From an uncultured Chitinophaga sp. (lineage in GTDB: Bacteria; Bacteroidota; Bacteroidia; Chitinophagales; Chitinophagaceae), in contig NZ_CALEJS010000013.1 of the NCBI RefSeq assembly GCF_937898475.1, forward strand, positions 62,001 through 126,000: a DNA stretch of 64,000 bases. The letters are read 5' to 3'. Shown here in pieces: positions 17,782 through 25,723 of the stretch. Under the pieces are notes generated by a model, which searched no databases, was not told the origin of the DNA, and worked only from the letters and a program-made list of their open reading frames with translations. Within the stretch, counting starts at the first letter, position 1. Each line of letters begins with the position of its first letter. Both the position numbers and the translations under genes were made by a program.

Positions 17782-18585
17782 CTAGTTATTCAGGATCAGC
17801 CTGTCAAGGACGATCACACCCAGTGTAAGGGCACTGATAATAACCGGTAGCAGCATGCGGCTTTTTTCTCCTGTATATTGTTTGGCTTTGTTAGGTTCAA
17901 CATATACAACGTCGTTAGACTGTAAATAATAGTAGGGAGAGTTCAGCAGGTTCCGGTCGCTCAGGTTTAGCCGCTTTATTACTCGTTTACCTTCCTGATC
18001 CCTGATCAGGAGCACATTCTCTTTCTTGCCGTAGATGGTAACATCTCCTGCCATACCGATCGCCTCCAGTATGGAGATCTTTTCATTGGTTACGTTCACC
18101 ACCATCGGTTTATTTACTTCTCCCAATAAGGTTACCCTATAGTTCAGAAAGCGGGCGCTTACCACCGGGTCTACCAGCAGCTTACGCTGCACGAGCTGAT
18201 CTTTAATATTATCTGTCAGCTGTTTCTTGGTCAGCCCTTCTGCTTTAACGGTGCCCAGCATGGGATATTGTATATTACCCTGCTGGTCTACCAGGAAGCC
18301 TCCCAGCGCAATGCCACTCATGTTTGCGCCGCCACTTGTAGGAGATACCGAATTGCCTGCGTTATATATTACGGCATCGTCCGGGTTGAGACTGCTAACA
18401 TTGATCTGCAGCACGTCATTCTTTTGGATCAGTGGTTCAAAGTTTCCGTTTATCGTTACTGTTGTATCTCTTATATCCTGCAGATAGAGCGTATTCTTTT
18501 GAGTGGCACAAGAAGTTACTAAACAACTTAGAACAATCAACCCTAAAACAAGCAATCTTAAACTGGAGTCCGTTCTCAAGAGCAT
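17782..18585 (-). CDS. Wza-like polysaccharide export lipoprotein
   Basis: The 267-residue protein has a lipoprotein signal ending at C26 (VTSCATQ), the polysaccharide-export domain start (LIQKNDVLQINVSSLNPDD), an SLBB-like segment (YRVTLLGEVNKPMVVNVTNE) and a C-terminal hydrophobic helix (MLLPVIISALTLGVIVLDRL) matching the outer-membrane-spanning helix of Wza proteins. It should form the outer-membrane export pore for the polymer. It is the first structural gene of the locus, 184 nt from the response-regulator gene. Confidence 0.92.
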   Translation of the reverse strand: MLLRTDSSLRLLVLGLIVLSCLVTSCATQKNTLYLQDIRDTTVTINGNFEPLIQKNDVLQINVSSLNPDDAVIYNAGNSVSPTSGGANMSGIALGGFLVDQQGNIQYPMLGTVKAEGLTKKQLTDNIKDQLVQRKLLVDPVVSARFLNYRVTLLGEVNKPMVVNVTNEKISILEAIGMAGDVTIYGKKENVLLIRDQEGKRVIKRLNLSDRNLLNSPYYYLQSNDVVYVEPNKAKQYTGEKSRMLLPVIISALTLGVIVLDRLILNN

Positions 18586-18769
18586 TTTAACACGTTTAAT
18601 ATTAAGCCTAAAAGTTTAATACTTGTAAAGGGGCACAGGCTCATTGTTCGCACTACAATATTAGTTCAACCTGTACCCGGACACAACTACTTACTAGAGT
18701 ATAAATCCTACCGTATGCATAAACACGTCTACTAGTTAAAGTAGTGCGTTTTGGCAGGCCTGATTTACA

Positions 18770-19456
18770 TTAAATAATTGTTACATTAATTGTTTGAATG
18801 GCAGAAATACCAATAAGCAACCAACTGAAAAGATTGTTGGACCAGATCTTTGAGATCAGTTCTGACTTCGAAGCAACATTCAGTTTCTGATAGATCTTCT
18901 TCAGATGCTGATTAATGGTAAATACCGTTACATACAATTTATCCGCCATCTCTTTGTAAGAATATCCTTCCTTCAGCAAGGCCAGTAATTCGTACTCGCG
19001 TTTCGTTAATTTGTGCTTGATGTTCTCGAGCGGATCCTTGTTGATGTAGCTTATCAGCAGATGAGCTGCCTTGGGAGACAAGGTGCCTCCCTGGTTCACT
19101 GTATCCAGTATGGAATGATAGATCTCCATCAGGCGGCTGGTCTTAATAATATAACCGCTTGCGCCATTCTTGATAGACTCTATTACATACTGTTTGCCGT
19201 CATGCCCGGAAAGCACAATTATCTTCGCTTCCGGATAGATCTGTTTCAGCTCCTGCATACCCTGGATGCCTGATTCTCCCGGCAAAGAGATATCCAGTAA
19301 TATTACCTTCACATCAGGATTCTTAAAGGGCAGTGCCTTGAATTCCTCCATCGATTTACACGCAAAAACTACTTTACACTCCTGGAAATCCTCAAGGAAC
19401 TCCTTGTAGTTATTGAGCTGAAAATGGTTGTCCTCTATGATTCCTATATTGATCAT
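18770..19456 (-). CDS. LuxR/NarL-type response regulator with C-terminal extension
   Basis: The 228-residue protein has a receiver domain (acid pocket E8/D9, phosphoacceptor D55 in LLDISLPG) and a LuxR-type helix-turn-helix (LTKREYELLALLKEGYSYKE, then NQHLKKIYQKLNVASKSELI). I start it at the ATG ending at 19456; seven extra upstream codons have no family match. It is immediately upstream of the polysaccharide operon, so it is a likely activator or sensor output for it. A paralogue at 55.9 kb ends right after NNL, whereas this protein continues 18 hydrophobic residues further. No cognate kinase is adjacent on the same strand. Confidence 0.9.
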   Translation of the reverse strand: MINIGIIEDNHFQLNNYKEFLEDFQECKVVFACKSMEEFKALPFKNPDVKVILLDISLPGESGIQGMQELKQIYPEAKIIVLSGHDGKQYVIESIKNGASGYIIKTSRLMEIYHSILDTVNQGGTLSPKAAHLLISYINKDPLENIKHKLTKREYELLALLKEGYSYKEMADKLYVTVFTINQHLKKIYQKLNVASKSELISKIWSNNLFSWLLIGISAIQTINVTII

Positions 19457-19474
19457 CGTGTTGACAAAGGGTAA

Positions 19475-19500
19475 CAATTGATATGGCTCAATTGATATGG
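19475..19500. promoter_or_regulatory. Tandem 12-mer CAATTGATATGG in regulator 5' leader
   Basis: CAATTGATATGG occurs at 19475-19486 and again at 19489-19500, separated by CT. It lies 19-44 nt upstream of the regulator start codon, between that codon and the predicted -7 element, so it would be in the mRNA leader or an operator overlapping it. Confidence 0.5.
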
Positions 19501-19531
19501 TTTCTCAAATATGTTTTTCAATAATATAATT

Positions 19532-19539
19532 CAAATATA
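19532..19539 (-). promoter_or_regulatory. Bacteroidota -7 element for response regulator
   Basis: On the minus strand this reads TATATTTG, a perfect match to TAnnTTTG. A -33 element is only weakly suggested by a T-run. Predicted leader length is about 70 nt. Confidence 0.45.
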
Positions 19540-19969
19540 GCGCCAAATAAAGTGCGAAAAAAGGGTGTTTTTGCAATCGGCTGAAAATGTATTAACTATG
19601 TGTTAAATGTTTTTCGCCTTAAACATTAGTTCACTTATTATAAAAAATTATATTCAGAGACGATCCATTGAATTACTGAATAACTTGTCACAAGATACCA
19701 TGAATTCGACGTTGTTGCTCTTACTATAATAAGTAGTTTATGCTACCGCCGTTTGATACACCCTCCCCGCCCTTTTGCGCTGAGAATGGCCGATAAATCA
19801 ACACATATATTACTGATTTAAGTGGATAAACGAAAACCATCACAAATAATGCAGTAGATATCAGGCTCGTTCCGCATTGCCCTGCGTAACAATGACTTTA
19901 AAGCTGGCACCTTACTAATTTCAGGTAATTTAAAGTTGGCGTTGCATCCCTCGCTTTACTCCTGCACCG

Positions 19970-19977
19970 TATGTTTG
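19970..19977 (+). promoter_or_regulatory. Possible -7 element for histidine kinase
   Basis: TATGTTTG matches TAnnTTTG and lies 43 nt upstream of the kinase ATG. The nearest TTG upstream (19942-19944) is 25 nt away, longer than the usual spacing, so support is partial. Confidence 0.35.
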
Positions 19978-20019
19978 TACGGTTAGATTTCTTATCCTAT
20001 TTTCGGGACCTGATTAACC

Positions 20020-21126
20020 ATGTCCTCCATGAAAGCTCATCTTTCAATTATCATGCCATATCAAGTACTATTGACTTCACTACCATTACCGGTAGTCATC
20101 ATATCCCGCACAAAAGAACAGGTATTGTTCACCAACAAGCCTGCCGAATCATTATTTAAAAAAATAACTAACACGAAAAGGGGGTTATCTTATTCAGATA
20201 TTAAAATAATTTTACCGGATATTTTGAAAACTGGAGGAAACGGTGAATTCACCAATTTTGAATGCCAACTTCCCGTTAATGGAAAAAAAGCATCCCTATG
20301 GCTGGAAATAAGCACTAATACTGTTAAACAGGACAACGAACAGTATACTATTCTCCTAATAACTGATGTCAGTGATCGAAAAACAAAAGCATTGAAAATG
20401 ATCCAGTCCCTGGAAAAAGAAAGATCCCTCCTGGAGATGAAAACCCATTTTATCTCTATGGCTTCACATGAGTTCAAAACACCACTAACCGCCATCTCTT
20501 CCACAATGGAGCTGCTGCAGACCAAACTGCAGATGGATAACCTGCTGGACCAGTTCTACACACATAACATCTCCAAGATCTCTTCAGAGATATTTAAACT
20601 GAATACGATGCTGGATGAAATCCTCACCCTCAGCACCATTGTGTCCAATAATATAGAAGTTCGGAAACAAGCTGTGGAAATAGAACGTGTAATTGCGGAT
20701 ATTAAATACCAGTACTTCTCAGAAAGAAAAGACGACCGCGTACTGAACCTCAAAGTGTCCGGCACACCACAACCCATCTACGCAGACAGGAACCAGCTCT
20801 CCAAGATCTTCACCAACCTGGTAAGCAACGCCTTCAAATATTCCAGCAGCAACCCCGTAGTAAAAGTTCATTACCAGAAAACCAGGGTAGTCATTAAAGT
20901 GACCGACGATGGCCTTGGCATCCCTGAAAAAGATATGCCCTACCTGTTCCAATCGTTCTTCCGTGGCAGCAATGTGGATGCTATTGAAGGTACCGGCCTT
21001 GGACTATCTATCGTGAAAGACTTCGTGGAAAGGAACAACGGAAACATCTTTGTTGAAAGTAAAGAGAACAAAGGGACCACTTTTACCATTATATTTAAAT
21101 ACCCGGATCATATTCCGGCAGCATAA
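20020..21126 (+). CDS. PAS-like sensor histidine kinase
   Basis: A 368-residue kinase without membrane spans. Residues about 15-118 look like a PAS sensor fold. HisKA follows with the phosphorylated H150 in MASHEFKTPLTAISSTMELL. The ATPase domain has an N box (NQLSKIFTNLVSNAFKYS), G1 (VTDDGLGIP), F (LFQSFFRG) and G2 (GTGLGLSIVKDFVERNNG) motifs, all intact. It signals in the cytoplasm, ligand unknown. The stop codon overlaps the start of the receiver gene by one base, so the two form a coupled pair. ATG at 20029 is an alternative start. Confidence 0.92.
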   Translation: MSSMKAHLSIIMPYQVLLTSLPLPVVIISRTKEQVLFTNKPAESLFKKITNTKRGLSYSDIKIILPDILKTGGNGEFTNFECQLPVNGKKASLWLEISTNTVKQDNEQYTILLITDVSDRKTKALKMIQSLEKERSLLEMKTHFISMASHEFKTPLTAISSTMELLQTKLQMDNLLDQFYTHNISKISSEIFKLNTMLDEILTLSTIVSNNIEVRKQAVEIERVIADIKYQYFSERKDDRVLNLKVSGTPQPIYADRNQLSKIFTNLVSNAFKYSSSNPVVKVHYQKTRVVIKVTDDGLGIPEKDMPYLFQSFFRGSNVDAIEGTGLGLSIVKDFVERNNGNIFVESKENKGTTFTIIFKYPDHIPAA

Positions 21127-21491
21127 TGAATAAAACCATTCTGCTCATAGAAGATAAACCTACCCTGCTTGATACGCTCAAAAGCCTGCTGGAGCTAAAC
21201 CACTATAAGGTAATAGTAGCCTCCAACGGCGCCGAAGGAATGGAACAGGCAAAACTAAACCGCCCCGATCTCGTGATCAGCGATATATATATGCCTGTCC
21301 TCAACGGTTACGAACTCCTGGAACTGCTGAAAAAAGATGACATGCTCCGTAATATACCCGTCATCATGCTCACCGCCAAAACCGAAATAGACGAGATAGA
21401 CCTCGCCATGCAGAAAGGTGCAGACGGCTATGTAACCAAACCCTTTGTGTTCAAGAACCTGCACGCTATCATAAAAAAATTCCTTCATTAG
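21126..21491 (+). CDS. Receiver-only response regulator (CheY-like)
   Basis: The 121-residue protein is a single receiver domain with acidic pair E9/D10, phosphoacceptor D53 (ISDIYMP), T83 and K105 (VTKPF). There is no output domain, so it must act through protein contacts, as a phosphate sink or as a relay. Its ATG overlaps the last base of the kinase stop (TAATG), implying co-translation and a matched pair. Confidence 0.93.
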   Translation: MNKTILLIEDKPTLLDTLKSLLELNHYKVIVASNGAEGMEQAKLNRPDLVISDIYMPVLNGYELLELLKKDDMLRNIPVIMLTAKTEIDEIDLAMQKGADGYVTKPFVFKNLHAIIKKFLH

Positions 21492-21556
21492 CCGTTAGCG
21501 ATTTAACCGGATCTTGTATACATTTATACGGATAACCGACGACTAATAATTACCTG

Positions 21557-22630
21557 ATGACGAAGCTTCAACTTTTACTTGCTGCGCTGTTCCTGCTCAC
21601 TTCCCATACCACATACTGCCAGTCACAATATCCTGCATCTGCAGAAGGGAACTATATTATTAAGGACTTCCATTTTGAAAGCGGTGAAACGCTGCCCGAG
21701 CTAAGGCTGCACTACTACACCATCGGTACCCCGCAGAAAGACAGTAAGGGACATATTAAAAATGCAGTGCTTATCCTGCATGGCACCGGCGCTGCCGCCC
21801 GTAATTTATTAAGCCCCGGCTTTGCAGGCCGGCTCTTTGGCCCGGGGCAGCCGCTGGATGCCGCCAGCTATTTTATCATCCTTCCTGATAATATCGGTCA
21901 CGGAGGATCCAGCCGCCCCAGTGAAGGGCTGCACATGAAGTTTCCGCAATACAATTATAATGATATGGTGAAAGCACAGTACCAGCTGCTGACCGGGCAA
22001 CTGCATGTGCAGCACCTCCGCCTGATCCTGGGTACCTCCATGGGCGCCATGCACGCCTGGATATGGGGCTACACCTACCCTGATTTTACTGACGCTTTGA
22101 TGCCACTGGCCAGTCTGCCCGTTGAAATTGCAGGCCGTAACCGCATCATGCGCAAAATGGCCATAGACCTTATTAAAATGGATCCTGCCTGGCAGAACGG
22201 CGAATATACCACCCAACCGCAGATAGGGCTGACCGGCGCTACCTCCTCCCTTTTCTTCATGAACAGCAGTCCGCAGCACCTGCAGGAAGCTGCCCCTACC
22301 CGTGAACAGGCAGATGCCCTCGCTGAAAAGATCAAAGCCGGCAACCTGCGCTCACTGGATGCCAATGACTTGATCTACGCCCTGGAAGCTTCCCGCGGAT
22401 ATAATCCGGCCCCGCATCTCAGCGCCATTAAAGCCCGGGTATTTGCTATCAATTCAGCAGACGATGAGATCAATCCTCCCGAACTCGGCATCATGGAACA
22501 GGAGATCAAGAAAGTAGCGCATGGCAGATATATACTGCTACCCGTGTCAAAACAAACGGCCGGACATGGAACCAATTCAATGCCCCAGATATGGGGACAA
22601 TACCTGGTGGAATTGATGACAACCCACTAA
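21557..22630 (+). CDS. Secreted alpha/beta hydrolase of the MetX-like family
   Basis: The 357-residue protein has an N-terminal signal peptide (LQLLLAALFLLTSHTTYCQS) and the fold of homoserine O-acetyltransferase-like hydrolases: oxyanion region LILHGTGAA, nucleophile S161 in GTSMGAM, an acid at D302 or D303 (NSADDEINP) and H337 (AGHGT). MetX enzymes are cytoplasmic, so the signal peptide argues for an exported hydrolase or esterase rather than methionine synthesis. It follows the kinase-receiver pair by 65 nt and may share its transcript. Substrate unknown. Confidence 0.85.
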   Translation: MTKLQLLLAALFLLTSHTTYCQSQYPASAEGNYIIKDFHFESGETLPELRLHYYTIGTPQKDSKGHIKNAVLILHGTGAAARNLLSPGFAGRLFGPGQPLDAASYFIILPDNIGHGGSSRPSEGLHMKFPQYNYNDMVKAQYQLLTGQLHVQHLRLILGTSMGAMHAWIWGYTYPDFTDALMPLASLPVEIAGRNRIMRKMAIDLIKMDPAWQNGEYTTQPQIGLTGATSSLFFMNSSPQHLQEAAPTREQADALAEKIKAGNLRSLDANDLIYALEASRGYNPAPHLSAIKARVFAINSADDEINPPELGIMEQEIKKVAHGRYILLPVSKQTAGHGTNSMPQIWGQYLVELMTTH

Positions 22631-22633
22631 CTG

Positions 22634-24691
22634 CTACCTCACCAGCGTCACCGTCCCTTTCAGATCATGCCGCACATGATCCCTGTCCGTATACGATGCC
22701 ACATATATATAAGTCTGCGGATCCTGGGGGGTACCCTTGTACACGCCATCCCAACCGGTGCCGGGGTCATTGCCTTCATAGATTACAGCTCCCCAGCGGT
22801 TAAAGATGCGGATATGATAATCATGGATTTCGTCATATACCTTGGGCCGGAACACATCGTTATTCCCGTCGTGATTCGGACTGAATGCGGAGGGCATTAT
22901 CACCAGGCAGTTCTGAAAGGGCGAAGTAATGGTAATGGAACCGCTTACCCCGCATCGTGCAGCATCTTCTACTTCATAATAATAAGTACCGGGCGGCAGC
23001 TGGCTAAAAGTATGGTCAGTTTGCCAGGCGCCGCTATTGATGCGGTAACGGTAAGGCGGCTTGCCACTTTCCGCCGTTATGATCAGCTGACCATTCAGCG
23101 CTTCACTGCAGCTGGCCGGCTTTACAGTAACATTCACCGCCGGCGCCCTTGCAGGATCCACCGTTACATTCACTTCGCCACTGATGTGGCAGGAGGCCTC
23201 ACCCCTGATTTCGTAAGTATAGATGCCCTGCTGCAGATCGCGGAATACGCTGTCTGTCTGCCAGTTGCCGTTACCCATACGGAACTCGTAGGGAGGTACG
23301 CCACCGCTGACATGTAAAACAAATTCTCCATTACTGGCCCCACCACAGCTGGCGGGCGTTACAGCCGGATGCACCGCCGGTGTCATGGCAGGGTCAATGG
23401 AGATCCTGGCAGTGCCACTGATGGAACATGCATTGGCATCCTTCACTTCATAGGGATATGCGCCTTCCTTCAAATGCCTGAAAACACTGTCCGGCTGCCA
23501 GTTGCCGCCGTTAACCCGATATAAATACGGCCGTTTACCGCCCTGCACACGTGCAACAAACATACCGCTGGTATCTTCCTCACAGGCAACATTCCGTACG
23601 GTTACTATCCCGGTCAGGGGCGGAGGCGGCTGCACTTTCAGTGTAAAGGTGTCTGCACATAACTGCTGATCACTTACGATCAATGCGTAATCCCCCGGCT
23701 TCACATGTTCTATTATATTGCTATCAGACGGATGCCCGTTGAGTGTATAGCGGTAAGGCGGCATTCCACCGCTCACGGTGAGGCTGATACGGCTGTTGTC
23801 GTCATTATAACAGGAAGCAGTGCTTACTTTTGCTGCAGCGGCCAGATCAGAATTACCTACGGTGATCTGTTTTTTCACCACAATACCATTTGCAGCCGTG
23901 GCAGTTACCTGGTAGATCCCCGCAGGCACATCCCTTATTTCAGCGGTAGTATAGTTACCGGGCGTCCATTGGTAGCGCACCGGCTGCCGGGCCCCGGTTA
24001 AGCGGATAGTGGCGGTGCCGGTAGCCTGGTTATTACACGAAGGTGTGCTGCTGGTCTCCGCTTTCACCACCTGCTCTATAGTGGGCGAAAAATTATCAAG
24101 CAACAACGCCACACCTACCTCTGTTTTTACACAGGGATCTGTTGGATAAGCCCAGAACGATATATATTTATAACTGCGCTTCGGTGTAAATACCGCTTCA
24201 TATCTTTTCCATTGCTGGTGGGTGAATACGCCGGAGGTCCACAGGAGCTCTGTTGAGTCAGCGGGCGAATCGCCCCCGAAGATGGCCAGGTTGCCATAAC
24301 AATTCTCATACAGGTACTTCAGCACATACGCCATATCAAAGGACAGCTTATACATCAACCCGGCTTTAAGACTATCGGGCAGATGCTGCCCGATGGCCTC
24401 CATTTTGGCAGGACCGCTATGCAGGCCCTCGTAATGCTTCCCGGCGGATGCGTGATTACCAATATTATATACACCTGGCAATATGTCTGGTGTGCCAGCT
24501 ACCTTGATCCAGCCCTGCGGCACCTTGCTGACGCCTGCAGAGGTGCCCTCCAGCGAGGGATTGGCGAGCACAATGTGCTGGGCTATCGCATGACCCGCAA
24601 ACGCCAGTAAAACAACAATAAAAACAGTACCGGTCAACACGCACGATCGGAACCGGTTTCTCATCAGGATTGGTTTGCTACAAAACTTCAT
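22634..24691 (-). CDS. T9SS-sorted protein with five SprB-like repeats
   Basis: The 685-residue protein has a signal peptide (cleavage likely near residue 38, AIAQ), an N-terminal carbohydrate-binding-like region (40-205), then five related modules at about 218-277, 293-353, 370-432, 448-510 and 527-590. Each module shows the SprB-like pattern of a paired cysteine and a GGxPPYxYxxN core. The end (595-685, MPSAFSPNHDGNNDVFRPKV to GTVTLVR) is the gliding-motility-associated type B sorting domain, which directs secretion through the type IX system. It is probably a surface adhesin or structural protein. It converges on the hydrolase gene with 3 nt between. Confidence 0.92.
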   Translation of the reverse strand: MKFCSKPILMRNRFRSCVLTGTVFIVVLLAFAGHAIAQHIVLANPSLEGTSAGVSKVPQGWIKVAGTPDILPGVYNIGNHASAGKHYEGLHSGPAKMEAIGQHLPDSLKAGLMYKLSFDMAYVLKYLYENCYGNLAIFGGDSPADSTELLWTSGVFTHQQWKRYEAVFTPKRSYKYISFWAYPTDPCVKTEVGVALLLDNFSPTIEQVVKAETSSTPSCNNQATGTATIRLTGARQPVRYQWTPGNYTTAEIRDVPAGIYQVTATAANGIVVKKQITVGNSDLAAAAKVSTASCYNDDNSRISLTVSGGMPPYRYTLNGHPSDSNIIEHVKPGDYALIVSDQQLCADTFTLKVQPPPPLTGIVTVRNVACEEDTSGMFVARVQGGKRPYLYRVNGGNWQPDSVFRHLKEGAYPYEVKDANACSISGTARISIDPAMTPAVHPAVTPASCGGASNGEFVLHVSGGVPPYEFRMGNGNWQTDSVFRDLQQGIYTYEIRGEASCHISGEVNVTVDPARAPAVNVTVKPASCSEALNGQLIITAESGKPPYRYRINSGAWQTDHTFSQLPPGTYYYEVEDAARCGVSGSITITSPFQNCLVIMPSAFSPNHDGNNDVFRPKVYDEIHDYHIRIFNRWGAVIYEGNDPGTGWDGVYKGTPQDPQTYIYVASYTDRDHVRHDLKGTVTLVR

Positions 24692-24933
24692 AGGACGGTT
24701 AAATATTTATTCAGTGTACTCCGGCAAAGTTCCCCGACAATATGGTCCCAGAATGGCATTGGCCATCAATTTTCAATGTTGTGATTCCTCTCTCTATGTT
24801 AGTTGGGGGGGATGAAAAAGAATGCACTAAAAGTACAACTTATATCCCTGGCAGTGTCTACTACTTCCAGTAAATAATGCCGTTTCAAGCGAAAAAAACG
24901 TAAGTTTACCCAGCAAAAAAAGGCTATACACGC

Positions 24934-25650
24934 ATGAAGAATGAGCTGCCCCACGTAACAGCTACCTATTTTATTGCCCTCATCAAGGCCTATTTACAAG
25001 GGGTCAAAACAAAGCAGGAGATCATTTCCGAAACATCGGGGATGCTGCCCCTCCCTGAGCCCGAAAACGAAGACCCCGCCAATATCACCCATCAGCTCAT
25101 CGCCGCAGCCACCCAATTCAACGAGCTTTTCTATTTTGAGATCGTCGAGCAGGTCTCCCAGGCAGCAGATACCACCCCTACCCGTGAAGGCCTTATACAT
25201 CACCTGGAAGCATTCATTGCAGGTAAGATCACCGATAAGGACCTGCTCACCTGGGCTACTACCTGGTATAATGAAGATGAAATGACAGAGGCCTGTTTTG
25301 AAGGCGCCTGCGTAGAATATTGCTGTCTGTTCTGGCTACCGGCCAACAGCACCGGTATAAATATAAAAACCATGCAGCAGGTGCTGGATATTTTCCGGCT
25401 CAATTGCGGTAACGTACTAAAAGAGAAGGTGGCACTGGTACTGCTGACTGAAAAGGAACAACAACATTTCCTTTTCTTCCTGCGGGATTATGCAGATCAC
25501 TATAAAACTGCCGAAGAACTCGACATTTATCTGCTGAAGAAATTTGGTATGGACCACCAGAGCTTTCCCTATATGGAAGAACTTCGCCAGGTAGTCCAAA
25601 AAACACTCACCCTGGAATCATTACTACAAAAGGCGCGACTGATAGCCTAA
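24934..25650 (+). CDS. Hypothetical protein, alpha-helical
   Basis: I do not recognise this 238-residue protein. It has no signal peptide or membrane span and is rich in predicted helices. Two segments look alike (YFIALIKAYLQGVKTKQEII near the start and LIHHLEAFIAGKITDKDLLT near residue 90), hinting at an internal duplication. It is acidic, with several cysteines near residue 125 (FEGACVEYCCLF). It stands alone between two minus-strand genes, with a possible TAAGTTTA promoter box just upstream and a perfect-stem palindrome after its stop. Confidence 0.7.
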   Translation: MKNELPHVTATYFIALIKAYLQGVKTKQEIISETSGMLPLPEPENEDPANITHQLIAAATQFNELFYFEIVEQVSQAADTTPTREGLIHHLEAFIAGKITDKDLLTWATTWYNEDEMTEACFEGACVEYCCLFWLPANSTGINIKTMQQVLDIFRLNCGNVLKEKVALVLLTEKEQQHFLFFLRDYADHYKTAEELDIYLLKKFGMDHQSFPYMEELRQVVQKTLTLESLLQKARLIA

Positions 25651-25652
25651 AT

Positions 25653-25715
25653 GTTTGAGCGTTTGAATGCCGCCTTGCATAACAGGTACACTTTCAAACT
25701 TTCAAACGCTCAAAC
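25653..25715. repeat. Palindrome with perfect 14-bp stem, GTTTGA words
   Basis: GTTTGAGCGTTTGA (25653-25666) is the exact reverse complement of 25702-25715. It starts two bases after the stop of the plus-strand gene and lies about 10 nt before the stop of the converging gene. That position suits a two-way terminator, although no U-run follows. Confidence 0.75.
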
Positions 25716-25723
25716 CTTCAAAT

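Larger units (their letters stand above)
19457..20019. other. 563-nt AT-rich divergent intergenic region
   Basis: This gap separates the minus-strand response regulator from the plus-strand histidine kinase. It holds a tandem 12-mer near the regulator, a consensus -7 element for the regulator and a possible -7 element for the kinase. The rest is AT-rich, with no plausible reading frame or RNA gene that I can recognise. Confidence 0.6.

Noticed and set aside
19457..20019. Possible small RNA or tRNA gene in the AT-rich gap
   Set aside because: No cloverleaf, terminator hairpin with U-run or strong internal promoter-terminator pair could be found.
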